Source: Zoroaster sp. YZ-2022
Taxonomy: Eukaryota; Echinodermata; Asteroidea; Forcipulatida; Zoroasteridae
Direction of reading: 5' to 3'
NCBI GenBank assembly: GCA_029582265.1
Contig: CM055828.1
Coordinates: 34,073,263 to 34,137,262, forward strand
Length of the DNA stretch: 64,000 nucleotides
Below the pieces are notes generated by a model. It did not search any database. It worked only from the letters and a program-made list of their open reading frames with translations, and was not told the DNA's origin. Every line of letters begins with the position of its first letter. Position 1 is the first letter of the stretch. Below are positions 53,764-63,815 of the stretch, one piece after another. Position numbers and translations under genes: made by a program.

Positions 53764-53944
53764 CTTTGACGCGTCCGAGATGAGTCGTCCATCTTCTTTC
53801 TAGGGGTCATGACATCTGGTATGGTTGACTGCATCTCGTTGGCAACCAGACTAAAATCGTCATGTAGCATCTTGAGGTCCCCTATGGAGGACTGCACACA
53901 GCTCAACACGATCTTGCAGCAGTACGTGCACACGCGCAGATTCC
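53764..53944 (-). CDS. PIKFYVE: PIKfyve exon 5 (end of FYVE domain)
   Basis: Acceptor GAACTCTGACAG, donor AAAG then GTACAA. It encodes NLRVCTYCCKIVLSC, the last Zn-ligand cysteine pair of the FYVE finger, followed by a Ser/Thr- and Lys-rich spacer (PDVMTPRKKMDDSSRTRQ). The first codon completes Gly of MGYTG from exon 4. Residues about 283-343. Confidence 0.95.
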
Positions 53945-54330
53945 CTGTCAGAGTTCATTTCAAAAGTGAGACAAATCCTAAATAATTTCTTTACTATTTC
54001 TGAACGCAAATGCCCACAAATTCCTGTTCCTTTTAAAAATTTGAAAACAAACATTTATGTACAATGCCCCACTCAACAGATAACAAAACAGTGTAATAAA
54101 ACAGAAATAATCGCCAGAGGTGGTTTCAGGTTGAGCGATCAGTTTGGGCCACAGGACCTAAAGATAAGGGAGGATGCATTGGCTCAAAAGGTTGAAAAAA
54201 CTCGTAAATTTAAACCTACTCTGCTAAATATTTTGGAGAAATCGTGAACTTATCCATCAACTGATCTGTGAAAGTGGCCTTGGATATGTACCCTGTGTAT
54301 ATCTAGATAACAATGAGTTACCATGGTTAC
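53945..54330 (+). other. Short intron containing an antisense 93-residue open frame
   Basis: An open frame at 53966-54247 on + fills most of this 386-bp intron (ends SDQFGPQDLKIRED, VEKTRKFKPTLLNILEKS). It is not recognised as any family and no second copy was noticed. It could be a relic of an inserted element. Confidence 0.3.
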
Positions 54331-54520
54331 CTGTGTATCCCATGAACTTTCCTGGCACCTCCTGGTTGCAGCACCGACGGCAGAAAATCTGGCCGCAGAC
54401 CCGACAGTGGTGACGCCGGCGGAGAGTGGTGAATTTCTCCCCGCATTCATAGCACTCCTTACACTGGCTGTCTGGCATCCAGTATTGTTTGAAATCACTG
54501 TCTCTGTAGTCCTGAGGGAC
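54331..54520 (-). CDS. PIKFYVE: PIKfyve exon 4 (FYVE zinc finger)
   Basis: Acceptor CACCCTCTCTAG, donor ACAG then GTAACC. It encodes VPQDYRDSDFKQYWMPD and the FYVE core: WMPD (residues 233-236), CKEC (239-242), the basic RRHHCR signature (254-259), CRVCG, CRRCCNQEVPGKFMGYTG. Together with exon 5 the eight zinc ligands and the PI3P-binding basic motif are complete, so membrane recruitment to endosomes is predicted to be intact. Diagnostic for PIKfyve, since KQYWMPDSQCKEC is near-invariant in the family. Confidence 0.97.
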
Positions 54521-54590
54521 CTAGAGAGGGTGGAAATGTTTTGCAAATATAAAACTGCTGAAAAAAAAACACATTTCATGCTATATTCCT

Positions 54591-54805
54591 TTAACCGTCC
54601 CACTGTAGCTTGCAAGCAGCTATAGAGGTCAAAATCGGTCAATTGCATGTTACTGTTTTGACTGTTGACCCAAATGAGCACACAGGGGCATTTTTGAATG
54701 GTTTTGACTGTCATTTTGACCACTCTGAACAATACCAGACAATGCTTTTACCAGTCAAAAAACGGTCAGTCAAAACAGTCAGTTGACTGATTTTGACCAC
54801 TATAG
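54591..54805 (+). mobile_element. TTAA MITE family P3, partial or rearranged copy
   Basis: Starts TTAACCGTCCCACTGTAGCT and contains AAGCAGCTATAGAGGTCAAA, TGACCCAAATGAGCACACAG and a CAGTCAAAANGGTC block, then ends in an inverted GACTGATTTTGACCACTATA arm without the normal right terminus. Confidence 0.7.
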
Positions 54806-55059
54806 CTAGGGATGTTAGACCAAAAATTGCAGTTGCTTATCTCAGCACCAAATTCATAATGGTGGATAGAGAAAAAAATATCAAACTGAAGGGAAAAAAA
54901 ATGAAAGTAATCGATTTGACGGTTCAAAAGTTACAGATTTTTGACTATTTAATTTTCGGGGTCTTTCCTGAAACAATACAATGGCATTTTACTGTAGAAG
55001 AATGGCACCATGACAATGGCACCACTGACAAATCTTCAGCGTAAAATCGCCACAGACTG

Positions 55060-55515
55060 CTAAATCTTGTGCACGGATATAAACATCGTTGAAGATGGCG
55101 TCCACCGCGTACCGTCAGAATCGGCACGGAGCCCCCTAAAAATGCGTCGATTAAAAGGTGATCCTGACTGAAAGTCGATCGCAAACTTGGTGAAATTGTA
55201 TAAGAGATATCAAAAAATATCCAGTAGTAACGATTTAACAAAAAACTTACGAAAACATGAAATATTAGGCTTGGATTGGGCGCATGATTTCAACCTATCC
55301 CCATGCTTAAAAAACGTGGCTTGTATCGGTGTCGTCGGAACTGTGTTCGGTTAACATCGGTATGAATGGATTCTCCAAATATGGGCATTGTAGCAGACCG
55401 GGATCACCTTCGGATCAGCCCGACATCGACCGAGTTTTCAAAGCAGCTGATACGGGCAGTGCCGGTGCGCCGCTGGCCCTCGATCCGTCCGCTGCGCGGC
55501 AAGCGGTAACATTTT
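55060..55515 (+). other. CpG-rich block inside PIKfyve intron 3
   Basis: A block of locally higher GC and CpG in AT-rich surroundings. It holds AAGATGGCGTCCACCGCGTA near 55095, which resembles a CpG-promoter start context, and an open frame at 55329-55550 (SRPGSPSDQPDIDRVFKAAD, GAPLALDPSAARQA), followed by a potential donor at CAAGCG then GTAACA. No family is recognised. It could be a captured gene fragment, an older DNA transposon or an internal CpG island. Confidence 0.3.
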
Positions 55516-55739
55516 CACAATTTTTAAACAGTGTTATCAGCTCTTTCTGAGAAGTTGTTTGTAACAAAAACGGGCTCATATTAAAGGAGATATATTCCTG
55601 TTTTCAGAAATGCCAAGATATTTTCAAATATATGAGTATTAGTATTTTTAAGACATTTTTGAAAAGAGTATGGTTTTGCACTCGTGTGTGTTCTGTGTGT
55701 GTGTGTGTTGACGTATCGTTTCGCCATTTCAGGATTTTT

Positions 55740-56200
55740 TACTGCTTCCCGTAACATGCCTACTATAGCTACTTGCCACTAAAGTGCGGCTAAAGTAGGA
55801 GGGTTAGTCATTAATCAAGAAGGAAAGGGGTTCAAATATTTAAAATGTCAAAGTAAAAGGTTCGGTTTATTGATTAAGAACCCTACTACACACGGAGGCC
55901 ACTCCGATCCACTAAATTTTCAATATGTTCTTCATCAACCTTCAGTACATACAAGCCTGCTGTCCTTTCCAAGTAATCTTACAAAATCAACTGTGTGCCA
56001 CCCAAGGCCACTGTAAATGTTTGAACATATTAGTATGGCCTGCAATGTATCAATGGGCGACCACATTACCCTGTAATCACAGTGGTGTGACAGTGCACAG
56101 AAGGGTAACCATAGGAGGCCACTGGCAACAGCTAATGGCTTGGAGTGACCTGAATGGGTTGTTTCAAAAAATTGCACTGATTGTAGGAGGGTTAAGGTTT
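55740..56200. repeat. P3-related end fragments
   Basis: A CTATAGCTACTTGCCACTAA ... TAGGAGGGTTA end lies at 55762-55807 and another TAGGAGGGTTAA at 56184-56195. Both resemble P3 termini, but the matching opposite ends are not clear. Confidence 0.5.
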
Positions 56201-56229
56201 CTGGAGAGAAAAAAAAATTGATATTATAC

Positions 56230-56439
56230 CTGTCCTGATCTATCGACAACGGTACTGAGGTGGCGAAGCACGGTGGTTAGACTCCGTGCTGGCCGCTTGC
56301 CAGACTCCCATGGGGAGCGGGGCTCTAAGTCATCATCTCGCTGAGCATTGAAACGCAGCGGTAAGGAAAGATTGGCTTGCTGCTGCTGCCGCCGCTGCTG
56401 CTGTTGTGTTGAACTTTCTGAAGTCATCTTTGCTACATC
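56230..56439 (-). CDS. PIKFYVE: PIKfyve exon 3
   Basis: Acceptor TTGTATTATTCAG, donor ACAG then GTATAA. It encodes residues about 150-219: DVAKMTSESST, a Gln/Arg-rich run (QQQQRRQQQQ, from a CAG-type trinucleotide repeat), then PLRFNAQRDDDLEPRSPW and ARSLTTVLRHLSTVVDRSGQ, a helical block just before FYVE as in relatives. 210 bp, phase 0 on both sides. Confidence 0.92.
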
Positions 56440-56677
56440 CTGAATAATACAATCAACAGTTACTTGTAACCCTAGTTGAACGACTTGACCAACAGATGAA
56501 TTGGATACTGGGCAAAGAGGATCAAGTTAATTTAATGGGTGAGTCTGTCAACAGACAAGTTGACTGCATCAGAAAAACATGTTATTTGGTTAGCCCAGTT
56601 TTTTGTCATGGTAAAAAAAGTTATACTGTGGAAAATTTTCTAAAAGCTTTGTACAAATATTAATTTCATGTATTGAC

Positions 56678-56922
56678 CTGTTTTTGCATCATGTTGATCC
56701 GAAGTCCAGAGGATTTCTGGCCAATCTCGGCCAATGGTGCCAGAGATGAAATGATGAGGTCGCCCTCATTTTTCTTCTCGGTAGCATGTGGTCGCTCGTC
56801 CTTATTGACGATGACTTGAAGATTGGGGAGTGAGGCTGTGTGGTGCAGGGGCTGGGGTGGAGGTTGATGATGTGTTGACGAGGAGCCAGGGTCTTCTTCA
56901 GCTGCTGCTTCTGATGTTGCTC
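56678..56922 (-). CDS. PIKFYVE: PIKfyve exon 2
   Basis: Acceptor CTTTTTAAATAG, donor ACAG then GTCAAT. It encodes residues about 68-149: a low-complexity Ala/Glu, His/Pro/Gln-rich part, then LPNLQVIVNKDERPH and SSLAPLAEIGQKSSGLRINM. The N-terminal region is poorly conserved in the family; assignment rests on splice sites and perfect phase fit to exons 1 and 3. Confidence 0.88.
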
Positions 56923-57083
56923 CTATTTAAAAAGAATGAGTTTTAGCTAGTTAATCTAATCGACCAGATAACGACACGGGAAAGATTTTTCAATGAAAAT
57001 ACCCTCCACTTCTATAAAATCCAAAATCATGTGTCAGCTGTACTTTTCTTTCCATTCACGAACACATTTTATTCCTTTATTAA

Positions 57084-57571
57084 CCCTAACCTTGCCAAAT
57101 CCTCCAAAATCCTCTTTGCCAAAGTGAAGGATTTTGAAGGATTGAGGTCCTTCAGAAATTGCAGTGGTGAAGGATTTTGAAGGATTGAGGGCAGATGTGA
57201 TTATTTGCTTGGTGGGTTATGGAGGATTGAGGTTATCAGGCTATATTTGAAATTGGATGAAAATGGAAGATTGAGGTTACATGGTACATTGTGGTCTGTC
57301 CAAAAAATGAGTTTGGAGGATTGAGGTCATTAGGCATAATTGTCTTCCTTCCTCCATGGTACATGTACATCCAGGTTTGTTGTAGTGATTGGTCCATGCA
57401 TGCAGGGAGGGTCCCTGGCCCTGGGCCATGTACATGTATCACAGATTAGAAACACATGTGTGCATACATATCATCTGCATACAATGGTAGTGGTCATTGT
57501 GCTTGCTTTACTACTGAAGGATTTTGGAGGATTCGGGTTATGTGTAAGCAAGTGGGCCTAGGGAGTTAGGG
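57084..57571 (+). mobile_element. TTAA-flanked MITE family P1, copy 5
   Basis: TTAA at 57080-57083 and 57572-57575. Starts CCCTAACCTTGCCAAATCC and ends CCTAGGGAGTTAGGG. The left subterminal GTGAAGGATTTTGAAGGATT unit is repeated with variants. It lies in the intron between PIKfyve exons 1 and 2. Confidence 0.88.
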
Positions 57572-57687
57572 TTAATGGAATATAGTATGTTAACATTTAT
57601 GTGTGAGAAATCTTGACTTGCTGAAAGTCATTTTGACGTGTAGACTTGTCACCTTGAGATAGTTGTAATCTGATCATTGGAACTTAA

Positions 57688-57981
57688 CCCTCCTACTGCA
57701 CTTTAGTGGCAAGTAGCTATAGAGGTCAAAACCAGTCAACTGCCTGTTTTGACTGTTGACCCAAATTGTGCACACAGGGGTATTTTTTATTAGTTTTGAC
57801 TGTCATTTTGACCACCCTCAACAACACCAGACAATGCTTTTACCAGTCAAAAATGGTCGACTCATTTTGACCTGTAAATGTACTTACTAAACATGAGTGT
57901 TCGACTTTTAAGTGCACCAGATATACATTGGTAAGTATATCAACATTTTGAATGACTTTGACCCTTGCAGTCATAGAAGGA
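57688..57981 (+). mobile_element. TTAA-flanked MITE family P3, complete copy
   Basis: TTAA at 57684-57687 and 57982-57985. Ends CCCTCCTACTGCAC and, inverted, TCCTTCTATGACTG. The interior closely matches 46143-46424, with CTCATTTTGACCTGTAAATG and TGCACCAGATATACATTGGT. Confidence 0.88.
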
Positions 57982-58261
57982 TTAATGTCCATTGCTGCCT
58001 GTTTCAACCCATAGCCAATTCAGCATAAAGCAGAAACTCATTTTTATTTTATTTTTTTACACTACAAAATCTGTATACCCCAACTGTCATATGGTTGATG
58101 TAATTTTTGCTATGCAAAACATTTCAGAAGAAAAAAAAAAAATCAAGGAAATTTTTAACTAGCAGGGTGGAATTTTTTTAACTGGGTAACAGGTTTTTAA
58201 GTGGCCAAAGAACTATTGGCCAAGTGTTTCTTTTTAAGGCAAAGAAGATTGTTTTTACTAA

Positions 58262-58375
58262 CCCTCCTACTATAGCTGCACTTTAGTGGCAAGCAGCTGC
58301 AGAGGTCAAAATCAGTCAATTGCCTGGTTTGACTGTTGACCCAAATGTGCACACAGGGGCATTTGTGGAGACAAG
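58262..58375 (+). mobile_element. P3 left-end fragment
   Basis: CCCTCCTACTATAGCTGCAC to CAAATGTGCACACAGGGGC only; it then breaks off into unrelated DNA. Confidence 0.75.
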
Positions 58376-58903
58376 GACTGATGAGTGAAAAATAATATTG
58401 CTGAGCAAAATTCTCTGCTTATCGGCACTATGAAATTGCTTCCAGGTAATGCTTTTAGGGAGGAGGGCCAAAGTCATGGTACAGCCAAGTCTTTGAGAAG
58501 CCCAGCAATCTGTCTTTTGTGAGTCCTAATCCTGTAACAATACAGTACCTGCCAATCAACATAACCTGGGCTTCTGGAGGGCCTAGCCCAGCCAAGTATA
58601 GAGCTAATTATAATGGCTGCAGTTGTAAACAAAAGACAGCTAAGGTGTCAGTCAAATCTGTGTTAACTGTAAGAGCTATTTGAGATCTATTCATTAGTAA
58701 AGGGTTTATTGCACTCAGCTAGGGGATTATATAGGCCCATAGGCCTGGGCAAAGCCTGGGCCAGCTTCTCAAAGGCTTGGCTGTATCATGACTTTAGCCC
58801 TCCTCCCTTAAGTCAGCATGGTAATCTAACTGAATGGCATGAATAGAGGATCATGATTCCCACCTGGCCTCCCTTACAGCTACCCCTATTGTAATTAGGG
58901 CTA
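58376..58903. other. Palindromic intron DNA
   Basis: AGGGAGGAGGGCCAAAGTCA (58457 on) with CATGGTACAGCCAAG-TCTTT, and near 58765-58812 the inverted AAAGGCTTGGCTGTATCATG, then ACTTTAGCCCTCCTCCCTTA, form inverted arms about 340 bp apart. This suggests another MITE of about 355 bp (about 58457-58812) with 45-bp arms. Confidence 0.6.
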
Positions 58904-58907
58904 TTAA

Positions 58908-60116
58908 CCCTCCTACTATAGCTGAACTTTAGTGGCAAGTAGCTATAGTGGTCAAAATCAGTCAACTGACTGTTTACCTATATGTGCACACAGGGGTATT
59001 TTTGACTGGTTTTTACTGTCATTTTGACCACCCTCAACAATACCAGACAATGCTTTTACCTGTTCAGTTAAATTTGTCAGGGAATATAACTATTGTATAT
59101 TTTCTAATGCTCAATGAAAACATTTATGCAGGCGTCAATTTGAAGCCTGGACCCACCCTCCTCAGAGGTCGCAAAATATCGACGCCGCTTCGACGCCGAA
59201 GCCTGAGGTCAATAATTTGTTGTTATAGTGAAGCCGTAACGTTCTTTTTTAATAATTGGGTGAAGCGTTACCTATAAAAGTTGATGAAAGGGTGAAGCGT
59301 TGACGAGCCTTATTTATGTTTGGTGATGTGACATCGAATCCACTACATCGGTCGTGTCGAAAATATGTCGAAGTCGTGGCGTTTCAAACAACTGTTGTGA
59401 TGCAATCTTTGTAGATGGCCTTTTTTGAAATTGCCAAGAAGCCAACTTGGAATTTGCGCGCAATTTTGAACTGAAGTTTGCCCACACAAATACACACAAT
59501 CTAAAACATCGCGCCCGCACCACCTTGCAAACTGTATCCTGGGGTGCGTTCCACTTGCGCAAACGTTGCCAAGTTTAAGACGTTGCCACCGATCTCCAAC
59601 CGTCCCCAGGGTGTGTCGAGCAGTACGAGGTTGACCGTAAACATGTTGGAAATAAAGTAAACCATGGGGACGAGGTTGACCGATCTCAAGTGCGCCGCCA
59701 ACGTTGGCGAACGTTAGCAACTAACAACTAGACTGAAGCTTGAACTATATGCAAATGGCCAATATGGTGAAACAGTGGTGAAGCGTCAGACCTGGCGAAA
59801 ACTGAAAAAGTGAAGCTTCACCTATGGAAATAATTCAAAGGGTGAAGCCTGGACTAACACATTTGCTGATAGAGTGAAGTGGTGGTGAAATCCTGACCTT
59901 ATACATAATTGGCTCAGGTGAAGAAAGGTGATGACGTGAGGAGGGTGGGTCCAGGCTTCAAATTGACGCCTGCATTAATATAGACTCATTTTGACCTGTA
60001 AATGTACTTACTACACATAAGGTTTGACAGTGTTCGACTTTTAAGTGCACTAGATATACCTTGGCAAGAATATATAATCATTTTGACTGATTTTGACCCT
60101 TGTAGTCATAGGAGGG
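58908..60116 (+). mobile_element. TTAA MITE family P3 copy split by a nested transposon
   Basis: TTAA at 58904-58907. The left part runs to about 59060 (CAATACCAGACAATGCTTTT), and the right part resumes at about 59983 (ACTCATTTTGACCTGTAAAT) and ends AGTCATAGGAGGGCTAA. The interruption includes the element at 59128-59973 plus about 65 bp of other sequence at its left. Confidence 0.85.
59128..59973. mobile_element. Nested DNA transposon with perfect 36-bp terminal inverted repeats
   Basis: The first 36 bases (GCAGGCGTCAATTTGAAGCC and 16 more) are exactly repeated, inverted, at 59938-59973. 846 bp, with subterminal GTGAAGC-type repeats (GGGTGAAGCGTTNACC at both sides) and a CpG-rich core at about 59500-59710 with GACGAGGTTGACCGATCTCA and CGAGGTTGACCGTAAACATG repeats. 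No transposase frame recognised, so non-autonomous. No clear target duplication (flanks ATTTAT and ATTAAT). Confidence 0.85.
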
Positions 60117-60180
60117 CTAATCAAGGAAATATTTCACTTGTGAAGTTTTTTTTTACCAGGCTCCTTTCACCATATTATAC

Positions 60181-60382
60181 CTTTTGACCGACGCAGCCAA
60201 TCAGGGAGGGAGAATCGCGATGAGGTCTTCTGCTCTGGTGACAATCTTCGGAACCAGGTGATCTCATCTTTTTGGCCTTCATTCTCGACTACCGTGATGG
60301 GCTGTGAGGCAGCTGCCGCACCCCGGAATAGATTGGTGGAAATCTCCTCTGAATTCTTCTGGTAAATAGCTCGAGGATCCAT
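60181..60382 (-). CDS. PIKFYVE: PIKfyve exon 1 (first coding exon)
   Basis: Starts at ATG 60382 in good context (AGCCAATGG) and ends at donor AAAAG then GTATAA. It encodes residues 1-67: MDPRAIYQKNSEEISTNLF, then a stretch with EITWFRRLSPEQKTSSRFSL and PDWLRRSK, recalling the FVNLFRF-type hydrophobic N-terminal motif of relatives. TTTTCGTTGACCACAG lies 3 bp before the ATG and looks like an acceptor, so a 5' UTR exon probably lies further right. Confidence 0.85.
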
Positions 60383-60498
60383 TGGCTGTGGTCAACGAAA
60401 ACATTTTTTCCAATAGCAACTTTTATTGGTTAATATTAAATTTGGGGAAGATTTCACTTCAGATCAAAAGAGTTGATTTATTTGTGATTTCTATTTAA

Positions 60499-60768
60499 CC
60501 CTAACCACCCAAAATCCTGCAAAAACCTCCAAGGAGCACTTTTTGGGAAAAATTCAGCACTGTTGGAAACTGGTACTTTCACCTCTTCAAATGGGACAAA
60601 ATTACTACCTGGCAAGAAGTACAGGCCATAAATGCTGAATATGAAAGATCAACGAAAATGCATGGTGCATTTTGAAGATAAAGGCATGTTTCCAAAAGTG
60701 CACTGGAGGATTTTGGAGGATTCAGGAAGGTTCCTAGCCAGAAAGCCAGAATACCTGAAGGGTTAGGG
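60499..60768 (+). mobile_element. TTAA-flanked MITE family P2, compact copy
   Basis: TTAA at 60495-60498 and 60769-60772. Ends CCCTAACCACCC and, inverted, CCCTAACCCTTC. The interior is the reverse of 25330-25540, and it contains the terminal unit (AGGTATTCTGGC type) only once. This is the unamplified reference for 24988-25542. Confidence 0.88.
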
Positions 60769-60988
60769 TTAAATGGAAGGTACAACATTGGTATCTGGTG
60801 ATGTACACTGTATGTTCAATTCAACCCTCTAGTTTTCAAGAAAAAAATATCACTTTTGAGTGACAACAAAATGTTTTACAAAAATTACACTACATTTACG
60901 CTACACAGGCTGCCCGTGTATTAATCGTGGGAAGCATGGAGATTTGGTACCCTTTTTGTTGCCTAAGTTTTATTTATTTATTTTTTTT

Positions 60989-61444
60989 GGAAAGAACGTC
61001 GTATCCGGCCGCCACTTTTTAAGGGCTTTTTTGGATTTGTTTTGCAACCACTAACCAGTTAAAAAATCATTCTATCGATTTTTGGTGGTACAGAAAGCGA
61101 AAACTGTCTTTAAAATCCACTTTTATGATGGTTTTCGGACTTGATTTCCCTTCTAAAAAAATCCTCCCCTTCAGAAAATAGAAGGATCCTATTATAGTTG
61201 CCACTACGCATGTACAATGACTGTGTTGGTCACTAATTGGGGAGTTTACAAGATCAGACTGACATGACTGAGGAATTCATCGTATACCAAAAATGCCTGA
61301 TTTTTCATGAAATAAATATCCTGGAATAATTTGAAGTATATGTCCATCATCATCCATATGTTCTCCACCTTACCAGGTAGGTAAGATTACATTACTGGTT
61401 ATATTTAATGAAAAATAATGGTGGCCAGATACGACATTCTACCC
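60989..61444 (+). mobile_element. DNA transposon with GTCGTATC ends, copy 1
   Basis: About 456 bp. Ends GGAAAGAACGTCGTATCC and, inverted, GGGTAGAATGTCGTATCT. The interior matches 63247-63686 over its whole length. T-rich flanks obscure the target duplication. Non-coding. Confidence 0.85.
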
Positions 61445-61567
61445 TCTTTTTTTTGGCCAAAACCAATGTGTGCATATATTTTAAAAGATGTACAAAAAGA
61501 CAAGTGCCCACTGCCAAAGTTAATAGCATCATTCATGGTATGTGCATACAGCTGTTTAACAAGGCAC

Positions 61568-62002
61568 AGGCTATATTTACGCCGCCGTAAACGATCTCTG
61601 AGCGCTATATTTACACCATTTCTCTAGCGCATGCGCACTTCATGGGATGACGGACTAGGGTTGAATGTGAAACCGCCTTTCTACCACTGTGCTTGCATGC
61701 ATAGTCGACATCAGAAAACTTCATTTCATCGTAAAAAATGCGTTTTGGAGCGCAACGTCGTCCAACTTAAACTGTTCTGCTGCTTCTTACATAAATATTG
61801 CAGAAGTTCTCTTTTTCACACTGAGCAACAGCATGCTCAAGTTATTCATAAGAAAATTCTTCACCTTTTGCAAAAACTGCCATTTTTCCACGCCATTACA
61901 GACTACCGGAAAAGCTGCTTTGCGCATGCACTAGAGAAATGGTGTAAATATAGGCATAGCGCTCAGAGTCAGAGATCGTTTACACAGGCGTAAATATAGC
62001 CT
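61568..62002. mobile_element. MITE with long terminal inverted repeats
   Basis: Arms of about 75 bp: AGGCTATATTTACGCCGCCG, ATCTCTGAGCGCTATATTTA, CACCATTTCTCTAGCGCATG, returned as the complement at about 61922-62002. A unique core of about 280 bp lies between. No transposase frame; two ORFs overlapping the core are not recognised. Confidence 0.8.
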
Positions 62003-62039
62003 GTTTGGTTTACTTTAACAAATCTGACAGCAAGCTTGT

Positions 62040-63240
62040 ATTTGCTGCTGTGTTGGAGGTCAAATAATGGTAACGCAATCGGGTTTTTTTTTTTTTTTTT
62101 TTTTTTTTTGTGAGCTCAGCGAAAGCTCTCGAGGCATGGTACCGGTACTAGCTGTGCCTCTAACGTTACTTGGTAACTTGGGCTTGGGCTTGGGCTTGGC
62201 ATTGAAATCTTCACACCAGCCCAGCCCACTCACTCACTCAGTGAGTCACTGACCACCACTGGCAATGACTGACTGGATTAACATGCATGACACATAACAA
62301 TGAACGGATAAAATGATCTATTCTTACCCTTTTAAATACTTATAGTGAAACAATTAGGTGATTTGTAAGTGAAATTCGAACCAAACAAGTCACTCCTTCA
62401 AAATGTAAACAGGAGCATGGAGGCTGACATCTTGACTGCGTCAGCTCGCTGTGCGCTGCGCGCGCTGTGTCAGCCAAAGGCAAAGATAGTATCTTTGGTG
62501 TCAGCAGTTGATTATACTGCTTTTTTTAAATTTCTTTCTTTTGTATTTTATTTAACTATTAGTTTATACAAATAATTATAAAATATTTATATTATGATTA
62601 TATTTTTTGATTTTACATGATTTTACAGATAAAATCAAATCTTCTATTTTAAAATCTTGCTTTTTTTTCAACCTCGTTTTTGTATTGATTGACCCCAAAC
62701 GAGATGTGTATGGTACGCGTGGTCGTTTAACGCGTGGATGATCTCCCTTCGTAAGAACAATCTAGACGATGGGAAAGAGGTGACGTTTATTTTGGTTATA
62801 ATACCGATAATGCTCTCGATTCTGTACGTGCATGCGCATGGCATGACTGTGCTAAAGTATATTTTTTATATCTGCGTTGTTTTACTACCAGCTGTTCCTA
62901 TGCATGGTATTTGAATAGAGTGTAAGTAACGAAATATTTAAAATATTATAAATTTACGTTAGATTGGATTAGATCAAGGGAAAAAAATCACTCTTAATAT
63001 TTGCAGTTTTTAGCAAACTAAGATGTTACTTGTAATTGTAAACATAGAACAGTCATCGGAACCTTCCAAAACTCATTGCTCGGATACAGCTGGAGAGATC
63101 GAGCAGACGTCTGTTTAAGTGCACATTGTAATATTTCGTTGCACTACCATTTGTCAATAAACCCTATCTAGGGCTAGGCCTAATTGTTTAACATTTTTTG
63201 TGCTCAAGGCCTATCGTAATAATTGTTTTCATTCATTATT
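62040..63240. other. Possible PIKfyve upstream/promoter region
   Basis: Contains a poly-T run of about 30 bases (62083-62109) and a CpG-rich patch at about 62430-62475 (CTCGCTGTGCGCTGCGCGCG) in otherwise AT-rich DNA. The patch could be the CpG core of the PIKfyve promoter or 5' UTR exon, since a UTR intron is suspected. GGGCTTGGGCTTGGGCTTGG is a short repeat at 62180. No coding gene is recognised. Confidence 0.3.
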
Positions 63241-63246
63241 TATCAT

Positions 63247-63686
63247 GGAAAGAATGTCGTATCCGACCGCCACGTTTTAAGGGTTTTGGGGGGATTGTTT
63301 TCCACTAACTAACCAGTTAAAAAATTATTCTATCGATTTTTGGGGGTACAGAAAGCGAAACCTATCTTTAAAATCCACTTTTATGATGGTTTTTGGACTT
63401 TATTTCCCTTCTAAAAAAATCCTCCCCTTCAGAAAATAGAAGGATCCTATTATAGTTGCCTCTGCGCATGTACAATGACCGTGTTGGTCACTAATAATGG
63501 GTGAGATCAGACTGACATGACTGAGGAAGGCATCGTATACCAAAAATGCCTGATTTTTCATGAAATCCTGGAATAATTTGAAATATATGTCCATCATCAT
63601 CCATATGTTCTCCACCTTATAGGTAGGTAAGATTACATTATTGGTTATATTGAATGAGAAAGGCGGTCAGATACGACATTCTACCC
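63247..63686 (+). mobile_element. DNA transposon with GTCGTATC ends, copy 2, perfect 8-bp target duplication
   Basis: TTTATCAT directly precedes (63239-63246) and follows (63687-63694) the element. Ends GGAAAGAATGTCGTATCC and, inverted, GGGTAGAATGTCGTATCT. An 8-bp duplication fits hAT, P or Merlin groups; the GG start is not the usual hAT form. 440 bp, non-coding. Confidence 0.92.
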
Positions 63687-63815
63687 TTTATCATTGCTAG
63701 ATTTCCATGGAAAAAAAAAAACAAGGTCATATGGTCAATACACTAAATAAGACTAAGAGCTGATAAAATATACAGCTATTAACGTTACTGTAATGTAAGT
63801 AAAATGTTTTAATGG

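Larger units (their letters stand above)
45665..60382 (-). other. PIKFYVE: PIKfyve gene, 5' part (exons 1 to about 10)
   Basis: The N-terminal half of 1-phosphatidylinositol 3-phosphate 5-kinase, which by family knowledge binds PI3P on endosomes and makes PI(3,5)P2. Ten exons, each bounded by AG and GT, join without a stop and with matching phases: 60382-60181, 56922-56678, 56439-56230, 54520-54331, 53944-53764, 53034-52911, 52280-52123, 50738-50627, 49381-49231 and, tentatively, 45751-45665. The joined frame is about 553 residues: a low-complexity N-terminus, FYVE zinc finger (about 233-290), Ser/Thr-rich spacer, DEP domain (about 385-470) and an acidic stretch with EPSWFREI, in the same order as vertebrate PIKfyve. 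The Cpn60/TCP-1, CHK and kinase domains should lie further left but were not found. Introns are loaded with MITEs and SINEs. Confidence 0.93.

Noticed and set aside
61631..61993. 120-residue ORF with HSRHQKTSFHRKKCV
   Set aside because: Spans the core and right arm of an inverted-repeat MITE and shows no recognisable domain.
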